A DNA stretch of 64,000 bases from Microlunatus endophyticus (GTDB lineage Bacteria; Actinomycetota; Actinomycetes; Propionibacteriales; Propionibacteriaceae), in contig NZ_BMMZ01000011.1 of NCBI RefSeq assembly GCF_014646195.1, positions 62,001-126,000 on the forward strand, given 5' to 3'. Both the position numbers and the translations under genes were made by a program. Each line of letters begins with the position of its first letter. Position 1 is the stretch's first letter. This document shows positions 7,402 to 15,966 of the stretch, piece after piece. The notes below the pieces were generated by a model. The model saw only the letters and a program-made list of their open reading frames with translations, searched no databases and was not told where the DNA came from.

Positions 7402-9678
7402 CTAGGAGAGAGCGCCGAGCGCCGCCCGCCAGGACGCGTCGGGGCCCCGGTCCAAGGTGATCAACCGCTGGGTCGGCCGGGTCAGCGCGACGTAGAGCAC
7501 CCGCAACCCTCCGGGGGACTGGGCGACGATCTCGTCGGGGGAGACGACCAGCACCCCGTCGTACTCCAGACCCTTGGCCTGCAAGGCGGTGACGATGATC
7601 ACCCGGCGCAGATCCTGCTCGTCGGGAGCACCCTCGACCGCGGAGTTGATCATGGCCAGCAGCGACGGCGGGCAGATCACACCGACCGTCCCCTCGACAA
7701 CGGTGAGCAGATCGCGTACCGCTCGCACCGCGGAGCCGGCAAGATCATCGTCGGCGACCCGCAGTTCGGGGTCGAAGCCGGTCGATCGGACCGCCTTCGG
7801 CAGATCGGCATCGGGGTAGGCGTGCACTGCGATCTTGGCGGCCAGATCGAAGACCTCGGACGGGCTGCGGTAGTTGGTGCTCATCCGGAACTCCCGGTGC
7901 GGGGCGTTGCCGATCACCTGTTGCAGTGCCCGCTGGGTCTCCTCCGGATCCGGCCAGGAGCTCTGGGCCGGGTCGCCGACGATCGTCCAGCTGGCGTGCT
8001 GGCCGCGCCGGCGCAGCATCCGCCACTGCATCGGCGTGATGTCCTGCGCCTCGTCCAGCAGGATGTGGGCGTAGGTCTGGTACGGCTCGGCGAACGGGTC
8101 GACTTCGCGCTGGGTGGCGAGCCGGTCCGCGGTGGTGACCACCTCGCGCACCTCGTCACCGGCGTCGTCGAGGAAGATGTTCGGCTCCGACTCACTCTCC
8201 GGCAGCGGACCGATCCTGTCGATCAGCTCGTCCAGCAGCGCGCCGTCGGCGACCGTCGGCTCGCCGCCGGCGCGAATGCTGTCGGACAGCAGCTGTTGAT
8301 CATGGTCGGACAGCCCGCGGGCGACCCGGGCGACGGTCTCCCGGTCGCCGAGCCGGGCCAGGGCGTCCTCGGCGGACAGGTACGGCCACCAGGCGTTGCA
8401 GAACATCCGGAATGTGGCCAGGTCGGCCACCAGATCGTCGAACTGGTCGCGTTCCAGGTCGACCTCGGCCGGCTTGCGCTGCCACAGCGCATTGATCAAC
8501 GCGGCCTCCGCCGCGGCCCGGCCCTGGTTGACCCGGTAGCGCGACATCACGTCGGCCCGGATCCGCGCCAGCTCCTCGGCGCGCAGGATCAGCGGCTCGC
8601 CCTTGATCGTGATGGCCAGCAGATCCGGCGCGCCGGCCGGCGGTTCGGCGGCCAGCCGCTTCAGGATGCCGACCATCGACAGCCGCCCCTTGATGGTGGC
8701 CACCTCGGCGCTGTCGGCCCGCTCGCCGCTGATCCGGACGACGTCGTCGGCCACGGCGCCGATCGGGCGCAGCGTCACCGACTCCTCACCCAGCGACGGC
8801 AGCACCCGCTCGATGTAATTCATGAAGACCCGGCTCGGGCCGACGACCAGCACACCGCCGGACTCGAACCGTCGCCGGTTCGAGTACAGCAGGTACGCGG
8901 CCCGGTGCAACGCGACGACCGTCTTACCGGTGCCGGGTCCGCCGGTGATCACGGTGACGCCTTGGTACGGCGCCCGGATCGCCTCGTCCTGTTCGGCCTG
9001 GATGGTGGCGACGATGTCGCGCATCTGCGGACCGCGGGCGCGGGTCAGGGCCGCCATCAGCGCGCCCTCGCCGACCACGACCAGCGCCTGGTCGCCTGAT
9101 CGGGAGTCCAGCAGGTCGTCCTCGATGCCGATCACCCGCTGGCCGCGGGAGCGCAGCACGCGGCGGCGGACGATGTCCATCGGGCTGGTCGGGGTCGCCC
9201 GGTAGAAGGGCTCGGCGGCCGGCGCGCGCCAGTCGATGACCAGCGGTTCGTAATCGTCGTCGCGGACGCCGATCCGGCCGATGTAGTGGGTTTCGGAGTT
9301 CTTGCGGTCGAGCCGGCCGAACACCAGGCCCTCGTGCTCGGCGTCCAGCGTCGCCAGCCGCTTGGCGGCTTGGAAGGCGAAGACGTCGCGCTCGTAGAGG
9401 CCGGTGCCGTCCTCCTCGCGGACGTAGCTGTGGCGGTCGGACTGGTAGAGCGCGCGGCCCTCGGAGGCCACCTGGCGGGCCGACCGCGCGGCCTCGTTGA
9501 GCCGGTCGTACACCCGGTCGACGTGGGCCTGTTCGACCGCGATCTCGGCTGCGATCACGTCGGGGGACGTCGTCGGGCGGGCGTGGGAGTTCCCGTTCTC
9601 GTCGGACGGTACGGAAGTCTGGCTGTCGGATTGTGCGCTGGATTCGGAGAAAGACTGAGTCTCACCGGATGTTGTCAA
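7402..9678 (-). CDS. helD: HelD-like superfamily 1 helicase / RNA polymerase-associated ATPase
   Basis: A 758-residue UvrD/Rep-like protein. The N-terminal region (about residues 40-100) is charged and helical (HVDRVYDRLNEAARSAR) and suits the HelD arm that enters RNA polymerase. Then come PLVIDWRAPAAEPFYRAT, the Walker A motif GGPGTGKTVVALHRAAYLL, the Walker B-like ILLDEAQDI, and motifs MSTNYRSP and ALQAKGLEYDGVLVV. HelD dissociates stalled RNA polymerase from nucleic acid using ATP. The domain order matches actinobacterial (class II) HelD. The start is a TTG at 9678 with AAGGAT about 8 nt upstream; no in-frame ATG is better placed. The first 40 residues are Ser/Gln/Thr rich and probably disordered. 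Confidence 0.9.
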   Translation of the reverse strand: MTTSGETQSFSESSAQSDSQTSVPSDENGNSHARPTTSPDVIAAEIAVEQAHVDRVYDRLNEAARSARQVASEGRALYQSDRHSYVREEDGTGLYERDVFAFQAAKRLATLDAEHEGLVFGRLDRKNSETHYIGRIGVRDDDYEPLVIDWRAPAAEPFYRATPTSPMDIVRRRVLRSRGQRVIGIEDDLLDSRSGDQALVVVGEGALMAALTRARGPQMRDIVATIQAEQDEAIRAPYQGVTVITGGPGTGKTVVALHRAAYLLYSNRRRFESGGVLVVGPSRVFMNYIERVLPSLGEESVTLRPIGAVADDVVRISGERADSAEVATIKGRLSMVGILKRLAAEPPAGAPDLLAITIKGEPLILRAEELARIRADVMSRYRVNQGRAAAEAALINALWQRKPAEVDLERDQFDDLVADLATFRMFCNAWWPYLSAEDALARLGDRETVARVARGLSDHDQQLLSDSIRAGGEPTVADGALLDELIDRIGPLPESESEPNIFLDDAGDEVREVVTTADRLATQREVDPFAEPYQTYAHILLDEAQDITPMQWRMLRRRGQHASWTIVGDPAQSSWPDPEETQRALQQVIGNAPHREFRMSTNYRSPSEVFDLAAKIAVHAYPDADLPKAVRSTGFDPELRVADDDLAGSAVRAVRDLLTVVEGTVGVICPPSLLAMINSAVEGAPDEQDLRRVIIVTALQAKGLEYDGVLVVSPDEIVAQSPGGLRVLYVALTRPTQRLITLDRGPDASWRAALGALS

Positions 9679-9763
9679 GAAAACGATCCTTACCCCATTG
9701 GTCGAACACGCGAGTTTACCCCGCCTGCGCGTCGGAGGGGAGGTCTTGGTGGGCTCGGATCAC

Positions 9764-11041
9764 TCAGCGCGGTTCCAACGGGCGGTCGGGTGCGATCAAC
9801 CGCTGGGCGGCGTAGGCCGCCAGTGCGCCGGACAGGATCTGCTGGGACGGGCCGGTGCCGCTGCGGGAGAAGCTCCCGGCGATGAAGAGTCCGGGCACCA
9901 CGCTGGTCGTGGGCGGACGGTCCAGCCAGCTGCCGAACCCGTTCCACGCGGGTCCGGCGGCCGGATCGGCCCGGCCGGCGGCGAAGTCGTACGCGATCTG
10001 CAGCGTCCGACCTGCGGTCGGCCGGGTGTAGTCGATGACGGGTGCCGAACCCCGCCGGTGGCGTACGGTCTCGGTCGGCCCGTCCTCCGGGGTGCTCGGT
10101 TCGGATGCCCAGGACAGGCCGATCGCCGGCACCAGGGCAGGTACCAGCCGTCCGGCCCGACGGCGTTCGGCCCGGGCAGCGTCCGACGGCAGGAGGTCGC
10201 GATACAGCTGCGGAGCGTCGCAGGTGGCGATCACAGCGGCGGCCGGTAGCGGCCCGTGATCGGTGGTGACGATCAGCGGGTCGGTGTCGATCCCCGTCAC
10301 GCGGGTGGAGGTGCTGATCCGGACCCTGCGCAACTCCAGCCGCTGCCGCAGCGAGTTGATCATGGCCGCACCGGAGCCCGCCGTCCAGCGGCCGAAGGTG
10401 CGGTCGAGGTAGAGCTGGACGGCGACGAAGGCCGGGGTTGTCTCCGGTCGCGAGCCGGTTGGGTAGGCGAGGTCGGTGATGACAGTCGACAGCTGCGGAT
10501 GATCAAGGTCGCGGGCCAGGTCGACGAGGGTTTCCCTGGAGCGCAAGGCTTTTCGTACGGCCCTGTTGAGCTGCTTCCGGCTGGTCAGCTCGGTCTCGAC
10601 GCCCAGTGGGCGCAGGATCTGCCAGACCTCGCCGAGACCGTCGACAAGATCGCGCCAGCGGTCGGCGACCGGTCGGCCGAAGCGTTCGGCGATGATCGCG
10701 TCCTGGTCGCCGCGGCTGTCCGGCAGGATCAGTTCGGTGCCGTCCTCGAAGACATGCCGCGCCGGGAAGGCCGGGACCAGGTCGTCGCCACTGCGGGCGA
10801 ACTCGGTGGCGAGGTCCCGGCCGCTCTTGCGGAAGAGATCACGCCACGGGGCAGGGAAGGAGAAGATCGGGGCTGCGGTGTCGACGCCGACGCCGTCCAG
10901 GTCCGACTGCTTCCAGGCGCCGCCGATCCGGTCGGCCTCTTCGACCAGGGTGACGTGGTGCCCGGCCTTCGCCAGCCGGGCGGCTGCGGCGATCCCGGCG
11001 AGCCCGGCGCCGATCACGACGACGGCTGCGGATTCGGGCAC
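9764..11041 (-). CDS. FAD-dependent oxidoreductase (phytoene desaturase/amine oxidase-like)
   Basis: A 425-residue flavoprotein. The N-terminal dinucleotide-binding motif is VVVIGAGLAGIAAAARLAKAG with the acidic end of beta-2 (LVEEADRIGGAW). The C-terminal FAD-binding motif is GLFIAGSFSRSGTGPSQQILSGALAA. The layout resembles CrtI/amine oxidase-type enzymes. No carotenoid gene partners are adjacent, so the substrate is unknown. The start is GTG 11041 with a TAGCCT hexamer 6 nt upstream, so the mRNA is probably leaderless. It lies on the same strand as helD, 85 bp upstream of it, and divergent from the SelT/W-like gene. Confidence 0.83.
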   Translation of the reverse strand: MPESAAVVVIGAGLAGIAAAARLAKAGHHVTLVEEADRIGGAWKQSDLDGVGVDTAAPIFSFPAPWRDLFRKSGRDLATEFARSGDDLVPAFPARHVFEDGTELILPDSRGDQDAIIAERFGRPVADRWRDLVDGLGEVWQILRPLGVETELTSRKQLNRAVRKALRSRETLVDLARDLDHPQLSTVITDLAYPTGSRPETTPAFVAVQLYLDRTFGRWTAGSGAAMINSLRQRLELRRVRISTSTRVTGIDTDPLIVTTDHGPLPAAAVIATCDAPQLYRDLLPSDAARAERRRAGRLVPALVPAIGLSWASEPSTPEDGPTETVRHRRGSAPVIDYTRPTAGRTLQIAYDFAAGRADPAAGPAWNGFGSWLDRPPTTSVVPGLFIAGSFSRSGTGPSQQILSGALAAYAAQRLIAPDRPLEPR

Positions 11042-11047
11042 AGCCGA

Positions 11048-11053
11048 AGGCTA
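11048..11053 (-). promoter_or_regulatory. Candidate -10 element of a leaderless promoter (FAD oxidoreductase)
   Basis: TAGCCT on the minus strand is followed by 6 nt and then the GTG start, placing the expected transcription start at the start codon. No clear -35 is visible. Confidence 0.35.
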
Positions 11054-11096
11054 GACGATCGGCTCCGGCGTCCGGGCCGGGTGTGAAACTGGAAGC

Positions 11097-11393
11097 ATGG
11101 CCGAACCACGAATCGTGATCACCTACTGCATCCAGTGCCGCTGGTTGCTGCGGGCGTCCTGGATGGCACAGGAACTGCTGACCACCTTCTCCCGCGAGAT
11201 CGGTGAGCTGACCCTGCGCACCGGTACCGGTGGCGTGTTCACGATCGAGGTCGGCGACGAAGTGATCTGGGATCGCGCCGTCGACGGTGGATTCCCCGAC
11301 ATCGCCGAACTCAAGCGGCTGGTGCGCGACCGGGTCGCTCCCGGTCGCAACCTCGGGCACATCGACGTCGCGGCCCGCAGCGCGTCGCAGTGA
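11097..11393 (+). CDS. SelT/SelW/SelH (Rdx) family thioredoxin-fold protein, Cys form
   Basis: A 98-residue protein with the redox motif CIQC (residues 11-14) directly after the first beta strand (RIVITY), as in the Rdx family, where many members have selenocysteine at the second position. Here it is cysteine. The segment LTLRTGTGGVFTIEVGDEVIWDR matches the family's central strands (TG-GG-F-V ... G-IWSR). A thiol-based redox role in the cytoplasm is likely, but the partner is unknown. It is divergent from the flavin oxidoreductase and convergent with the P450 gene 13 bp downstream, so it is a single-gene unit. Confidence 0.85.
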   Translation: MAEPRIVITYCIQCRWLLRASWMAQELLTTFSREIGELTLRTGTGGVFTIEVGDEVIWDRAVDGGFPDIAELKRLVRDRVAPGRNLGHIDVAARSASQ

Positions 11394-11406
11394 TCGGACC
11401 GGCTCC

Positions 11407-12702
11407 TCAGACGGGGGCCGGCAGTTCGGCGGTCAGCCGTACCGGCAACGACTTCACCCCGTAGACGATCGACAGTTGCTGGAATTCCAGTGCGTCGGCG
11501 TCCACCGCGAGCGCCATCTCCGGGAACCGCCGGGCGAGCGCCGGGAACACCGCGCGCAGTTCCATCCGGGCCAACTCCGCGCCGACGCAGCGATGGAACC
11601 CGTAGCCGAAGCCGAAATGTGCCTGGCCCGGGTTGCGGTGCGGATCGAACCGATCCGGCTGGTCGCCGAACTGCCGGGGATCGCGGTCGGCGCCGCTCAG
11701 CGAGACCAGGATCGGGTCGCCGGCCTTGATCTGCTTACCGCCGAGGAGGTGGTCCCGGCGGGCGAAACGCGGGAATCCGATCTGCACCACGCTCAGGTAG
11801 CGCAGCAACTCCTCGACGATCTGGTCGGCGCTGTCCGGATCCTCGACCAGCATCTGCACGGCCTCGGGACTGCGCATCAGCACCAGCGACCCGAGGGCGA
11901 GCATGCTCACCGAGGTCTCGTAGCCGCCGGTGAAGACGCCGTCGGCCAGTCCGGCGAGTTCGAGATCGGTGACGTCCTCGCGGTTGTCCTTGATGATCTG
12001 GCCGATCAGGCCCTCGCCCGGATTCTCGCGCTGGCGGCGTACGGCTTCGATGATGAAGGTCCGTGAGGCGGTCCCGGCGCCGAGGGCGCCCATCCCGCCC
12101 GAGCTGACGTCGAAGCGGGCCGGGCCGAGCTCGAGGAAGGCCTCCCGCTCCTCGATCGGCAGGCCGAGCAGGTCGCAGATCACGGTGAACGGGATCGGGA
12201 AGGCGAAGTCCTTGACCAGATCGACGATCGGTCCCTTGGCTTCCAGCTCGTCCAGCTGCCGTTCGATGGTGTCGGCGATCAGCGGTTCCAGCCGGAGCAG
12301 CCGGCGGCGGGTGAACTCCGGGGTGAGGATCCGCCGCAGCCGGGTGTGGTCGGGCGGATCGGTGAAGCCCAGGCCGCCGATGTCATGGGCGTCGGAGGTG
12401 TCGCGGTTGCCGACGTAGGGGCGGATGTCGTTGCTGTAGCCGTCCCGGTCGCCCAGCACCTGTTTGGCCTCGGGGTATCCGGAGACCATCCAGATGTTCA
12501 GTCCGAGCAGCTTGCCCAACCGCGTGACGGGCTCGGCGTCGCGGCGCTCTGCCAGGCCGGGAACGGGGTCCAGTCCGTCGCGCAGGAAGGGCACCCGGAA
12601 CGGTTCCGGGACGCTGCTGAGTCGGGAGAGATCGAGCTGGCCACCACTGCGGGCGAGCAGGCGTCGGCCCAACCAGGACCGGAACCACGAACGCAACCCC
12701 AT
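11407..12702 (-). CDS. Cytochrome P450
   Basis: A 431-residue bacterial P450. The I-helix is GGYETSV (oxygen activation), the K-helix ExxR is EELLRY, and the haem-binding loop HFGFGYGFHRCVGAELARMELR contains the cysteine thiolate ligand. FTDPPDHTRLRRILTPEFTRRRL is the typical C-helix region. It is probably a soluble class I enzyme. No ferredoxin or ferredoxin reductase gene is adjacent, so electrons must come from elsewhere. ATG 12702 is preceded by a purine-rich AAAGGCGGGGG; a TTG codon just upstream extends the frame but is unlikely as the start. Substrate unknown. Confidence 0.93.
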   Translation of the reverse strand: MGLRSWFRSWLGRRLLARSGGQLDLSRLSSVPEPFRVPFLRDGLDPVPGLAERRDAEPVTRLGKLLGLNIWMVSGYPEAKQVLGDRDGYSNDIRPYVGNRDTSDAHDIGGLGFTDPPDHTRLRRILTPEFTRRRLLRLEPLIADTIERQLDELEAKGPIVDLVKDFAFPIPFTVICDLLGLPIEEREAFLELGPARFDVSSGGMGALGAGTASRTFIIEAVRRQRENPGEGLIGQIIKDNREDVTDLELAGLADGVFTGGYETSVSMLALGSLVLMRSPEAVQMLVEDPDSADQIVEELLRYLSVVQIGFPRFARRDHLLGGKQIKAGDPILVSLSGADRDPRQFGDQPDRFDPHRNPGQAHFGFGYGFHRCVGAELARMELRAVFPALARRFPEMALAVDADALEFQQLSIVYGVKSLPVRLTAELPAPV

Positions 12703-12811
12703 CAAAACCCCCGCCTTTCGGTTACCGGCATCCCCCGACCGTACTGGTCAAGAGTGCATCAGGTCGCCGACAGGTCCGACTTCGATCCATTCAGCCTCAG
12801 CGCCGGATCAG

Positions 12812-12876
12812 TCCGCCGGATCTGGCTGTCGGATCTGGCTGTCGGATCGGGCTGATGGAATCGGCTGATGGAAATT
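12812..12876. repeat. 13-bp minisatellite, five degenerate units
   Basis: Five consecutive 13-mers: TCCGCCGGATCTG, GCTGTCGGATCTG, GCTGTCGGATCGG, GCTGATGGAATCG, GCTGATGGAAATT. They lie in the 480-bp gap between the divergent P450 and methyltransferase genes. The gradual drift between neighbouring units suggests slippage or unequal exchange. The repeat is not protein-coding in any recognisable frame. Confidence 0.75.
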
Positions 12877-12891
12877 GTCGGACCCGGGTTG

Positions 12892-13125
12892 TACGCTTCC
12901 GGGTATGTCGAACGGGCGTTCGATTCGAAGACCTTGGGGAAGGGATCGCGTCGGATGCCCCGACAGCGCCGTGTTCGCGGCACGCGCGCATCAGGGCCGC
13001 TCCGGCCGGACGGAACTCGACCCCCGTTCCGGCCGGAGCTTCCCGACATCGGACCGCGATCGCGGCGGAGGCGAGGACTTGAGAAGATCGTCCCATCCAG
13101 ATGTCGCACCCACTGGTGGTGCGAC
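12892..13125 (+). promoter_or_regulatory. Structured region upstream of the methyltransferase gene (possible long leader)
   Basis: The space from 12703 to 13181 holds no convincing gene. A TACGCT hexamer (12892-12897) could start a transcript near 12905, giving a leader of about 277 nt. The leader would contain a strong hairpin at 12999-13039 (arms GCTCCGGCCGG and CCGGCCGGAGC, extended by a bulged inner helix) and a second at 13103-13125 (GTCGCACC, 7-nt loop, GGTGCGAC). No T-tract follows either, so they are not simple terminators. An open frame from ATG 12905 runs through the methyltransferase gene in another frame and does not look like a protein. Confidence 0.35.
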
Positions 13126-13181
13126 TGTCAGCCCGCCATCCGGTTCGTTCGCGGTGCAGGTCGCCGCAGAGGAGGTCAACG

Positions 13182-13913
13182 ATGAGCGAGAGGCGGCATT
13201 CCCGCCATCGGTCGGTCGCCGAAGCCCTGCTCGTCGACCGGCTCTCTGCCCAACTGGCACGTTGGCAGGGCGAGCGCGGACTCGCCGACTACACGGTGAC
13301 CGATCTGGGCGGCGGCACCGGCACCCTGGCGATGAGCCTGGCCGAAGCCGGTCATCGGGTGACGGTCGTCGATCCCAGCCTGGACGCGCTGGCCTCGCTG
13401 CAGCGTCGTACGGCCGAACGGGGTCTGGTGGATCGGCTCCGCGGCATCCAGGGCGATGCCGGCAACCTGGTCGAGTTGCTCGGTGCCGACTCGACGGATG
13501 TGATGGTCTGCCACCGGACCCTGGAGGTGATCGACGATCCAGCGACCGCGCTGGCTGCGATGGCGACCACCGTCCGGCCGGGTGGGGTGCTGAGCGTCGT
13601 GGTTCCGCAGCGCCGCGCGGCGGTGATCTCCCAGGCCTTGCAGGGTCACATCGGGTCCGCGCTGCAGGCGATCGACGACCCGTCCCGATTCGACCTCGAC
13701 GAGCTGGTGGAGATGATCACCGCTGCCGGCTTCGAGGTCGGCGAGGTCGAGGGCATCGGTGTGTTGTCCCAGCACGTCCCGCCGGCGATGATCGAATCCG
13801 AGACCGGCCTGGCCGACCAGCTGTACGAATTGGAGTCGCGCCTGAGCACCGATCCCGCCTTCCGCGCCATAGCCTCCTGGGCCCACGTGGTCGCGGAGCG
13901 CGTGGTTGCCTAG
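13182..13913 (+). CDS. Class I SAM-dependent methyltransferase
   Basis: A 243-residue protein with the SAM-binding motif I VTDLGGGTGTLAMSLAEAG, an acidic residue ending strand 2 (VTVVDPS), and MVCHRTLEVIDDPATAL as motif II/III. The C-terminal part (FDLDELVEMITAAGFEVGEVEGI) is typical of small-molecule methyltransferases. The start at 13182 is set by AGGAGG 8-9 nt upstream; an in-frame ATG at 13101 lacks a ribosome-binding site and lies in a hairpin region. Substrate unknown. It precedes dinB by 169 bp, with a repeat element between them. Confidence 0.85.
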   Translation: MSERRHSRHRSVAEALLVDRLSAQLARWQGERGLADYTVTDLGGGTGTLAMSLAEAGHRVTVVDPSLDALASLQRRTAERGLVDRLRGIQGDAGNLVELLGADSTDVMVCHRTLEVIDDPATALAAMATTVRPGGVLSVVVPQRRAAVISQALQGHIGSALQAIDDPSRFDLDELVEMITAAGFEVGEVEGIGVLSQHVPPAMIESETGLADQLYELESRLSTDPAFRAIASWAHVVAERVVA

Positions 13914-13943
13914 CGGCGCGGGTGCCAGAAGCGACCGACGGGC

Positions 13944-14040
13944 GTGTCCGCGGAGCCCGCGGAGCGGGCACATCGCAAGCCGATCCACGGACCCGACTGG
14001 TCGGGGGGTTTGGGGGTCGTCCCCCAAGAAATCGCTATTG
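13944..14040. repeat. Intergenic repeat element, copy A
   Basis: This spacer between the methyltransferase and dinB genes shares an ordered skeleton with the ftsZ-sepF spacer at 37311-37412: GCGGAGC, GCGGAG, CGCAAGC, GATC, a G-run, then GGGGGTCG with a C-run. The distances between the blocks are nearly equal. It contains the hairpin TTGGGGG-TCGT-CCCCCAA (14010-14027) and an upstream helix (GTGTCCGC with GCGGGCAC). No terminator T-tract follows. Confidence 0.6.
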
Positions 14041-14082
14041 CGACCGCCCGGCCGGCGGCAGCAGTCAGGGAGTGGACGGCAT

Positions 14083-15318
14083 ATGAGCGCGATCTTGCAT
14101 GTCGACATGGACGCGTTTTTCGCCTCGGTCGCGCTGCGGCACCGTCCCGAGCTGTGGGACGCACCGGTGATCGTGGGCGGTGCCCACCGCAGCGTCGTCC
14201 TGGCCGCCAACTACCCGGCCCGCAGCCTCGGCATCTCGTCGGGGATGTCGGCGACGGCGGCCCGCCGGATGGTGCCGGGGCTGGTGACCGTGCCACCCGA
14301 CTACGACAGTTTCAGCACCGTCTCGGCCGGGGTCTTCGCGATCTTCGACAGTGTCACCGACCGGGTCGAGCGCGGGTCGATCGAGGAGGCGTTCCTGGAC
14401 GTCACCGGCAGCACCCGCCGGATGGGGACTCCTCGGGAGATCGGCGAATACATCCGGGCGACGGTCGCCGACGAACAACAGATCACCTGCTCGGTGGGGA
14501 TCGGTCCGACCCGGTTCGTGGCCAAGGTCGCGTCCCGGCAGGCCAAACCCGACGGCCTGGTCGAGGTGACGCCTGCGGGGGTCGCGGACTTCCTGCATCC
14601 GCTGCGGGTCGAGGAGCTGTGGGGGATCGGGCGATCGACGGCCGAGGCGTTGCACAGTCTGGGCGTCTTCACCGTCGCTGACCTGGCGCGGATGCCGCGC
14701 GGCGTGCTGCAGCACACCTTCGGACCCAGGTCGGGCGCCCAGCTGGCCGATCTCGCCTGGGGCCGCGACTCCCGGCGCGTCACCCTGGGTGCGCGGGAGC
14801 ACAGCACCGGAGCCTCGGAGACCTTCGGCGTCGACACCTGGGATCCGGTGATCATCGGCCGCGAACTGCTGCGGATGTCGGACCGGGTGGCGCGGCGGCT
14901 GCGGGCCTCGGGGAACTTGGCCAGGACGGTCAGTATCAGCATCCGATACTCCGACTTCTCCACGATCAATCGGTCGGCGGTGCTGCCGACCCCGTCGGAT
15001 GTCGCCGGTGAGTTGCATGAGGTGGCCGTACGGCTCTTCGCCCCGCTGGCGAAGCGGCGTCGCAAGATCCGGCGGGTCGGCGTCCGCGGCGAACAGATGG
15101 TGCTCTCCGATAGCACCTACCGGCAGCCGCGGCTCACCGACCCGGAACAGGGTTGGCGCGAGTTGGAGTTCGCGATCGATGCGGCTTCGGAGAAGTTCGG
15201 CAGAGCCTCGGTGCAGCGACTGGCGCTGCTGCGGCGGCCGCTCGGGACTGCTGCCGGCATCGATCCGCCCGGCACTGATCGAGCCGCGACCCGCGTTCGC
15301 GCACCCCGGCACGGGTAA
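14083..15318 (+). CDS. dinB: DNA polymerase IV (Y-family translesion polymerase)
   Basis: 411 residues. It starts with ILHVDMDAFFASVALRHRPEL, the Y-family motif with the catalytic aspartates, then DSVTDRVERGSIEEAFLDVTGS with the second acidic pair, the RFVAKVASRQAKPDG fingers/palm segment, a helix-hairpin-helix (GIGRSTAEALHSLGVFTVADLA) and a C-terminal little-finger domain. It copies damaged DNA with low fidelity in the cytoplasm. ATG 14083 is chosen because the family begins at this point; the frame upstream is open but not conserved-looking. There is no clear SOS (LexA) box in the short upstream spacer. Confidence 0.94.
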   Translation: MSAILHVDMDAFFASVALRHRPELWDAPVIVGGAHRSVVLAANYPARSLGISSGMSATAARRMVPGLVTVPPDYDSFSTVSAGVFAIFDSVTDRVERGSIEEAFLDVTGSTRRMGTPREIGEYIRATVADEQQITCSVGIGPTRFVAKVASRQAKPDGLVEVTPAGVADFLHPLRVEELWGIGRSTAEALHSLGVFTVADLARMPRGVLQHTFGPRSGAQLADLAWGRDSRRVTLGAREHSTGASETFGVDTWDPVIIGRELLRMSDRVARRLRASGNLARTVSISIRYSDFSTINRSAVLPTPSDVAGELHEVAVRLFAPLAKRRRKIRRVGVRGEQMVLSDSTYRQPRLTDPEQGWRELEFAIDAASEKFGRASVQRLALLRRPLGTAAGIDPPGTDRAATRVRAPRHG

Positions 15319-15500
15319 CGGAAGGCCGAAGCTCTTGCCCTGGGTTGGGATCGCACCCTATGGTCAGCGCAGGTCCTTGTTGTCCAGGGTTCGATGCGGG
15401 GATTATCGGTTGATGTTTCCCGCAACCCCCTGGACGCCTAGACTATGAACATTCACGGCGCACGTGGATGAGGCGGACAAGAAACGGTGGGAGGTGGCCC

Positions 15501-15890
15501 ATGGCCCTCTCAGAAGATGAAGAGCGGATGCTCCGGCAGATGGAGGCCGCTCTGACAGCTGAGGACCCCAAGCTGTCTCACGCTCTCAGCGGCAAAGGCA
15601 GTCGTCGCGTGCATCGCAGACGCGCCGGTATCGCTGGTGTGGGCTTCTTCGCAGGGCTGGCGCTCCTGATCATCGGCATGTCGGTCAACCCCGTACTCAG
15701 CGTGCTCGGATTCGTCGTGATGCTCACCGCCGCGGTGACCGCGATCTACTCCTGGCAGCACGTCAACGACGCACCGCCGGAGACCAGCGGCCAGGAGCGG
15801 CCCAAGACCCACCCGTCCATGCCCGGCAGCCACGGTTTCATGGATCGCATCGAAGAGCGTTGGCGCAAGCGTCGCGACGAGGGGATCTGA
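15501..15890 (+). CDS. DUF3040 family membrane protein
   Basis: A 129-residue small membrane protein typical of actinobacteria. The N-terminus ALSEDEERMLRQMEAAL is the DUF3040 hallmark. A basic segment (GSRRVHRRRAG) and two hydrophobic helices follow (about residues 45-62 and 66-83), then a hydrophilic tail ending in MDRIEERWRKRRDEGI. The start is set by GGGAGGTGGCCC before ATG 15501. The function of the family is unknown. It is commonly found near dinB and the dcw cluster in actinobacteria. A TAGACT hexamer at 15439-15444 may be part of its promoter. It is convergent with the transglutaminase gene. Confidence 0.85.
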   Translation: MALSEDEERMLRQMEAALTAEDPKLSHALSGKGSRRVHRRRAGIAGVGFFAGLALLIIGMSVNPVLSVLGFVVMLTAAVTAIYSWQHVNDAPPETSGQERPKTHPSMPGSHGFMDRIEERWRKRRDEGI

Positions 15891-15966
15891 AGGACTTCGC
15901 CTCCGTCACGGACCCGTCCCGCCCGGGGGGGCTCACCTTGCGCGACGGCTCATCTCGCCAGGCGAC

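Noticed and set aside
12812..12876. Possible CRISPR array
   Set aside because: Units are directly adjacent with no spacers and are only 13 bp; the same reasoning rejects the 18-bp repeat at 29491.
12875..14086. Long open frame overlapping the methyltransferase gene, including a leaderless-looking ATG at 12905
   Set aside because: It is an out-of-frame open reading frame typical of GC-rich DNA, with Arg/Gly/Ser-rich composition and no recognisable domain; the overlapping methyltransferase frame has clear motifs and a ribosome-binding site.
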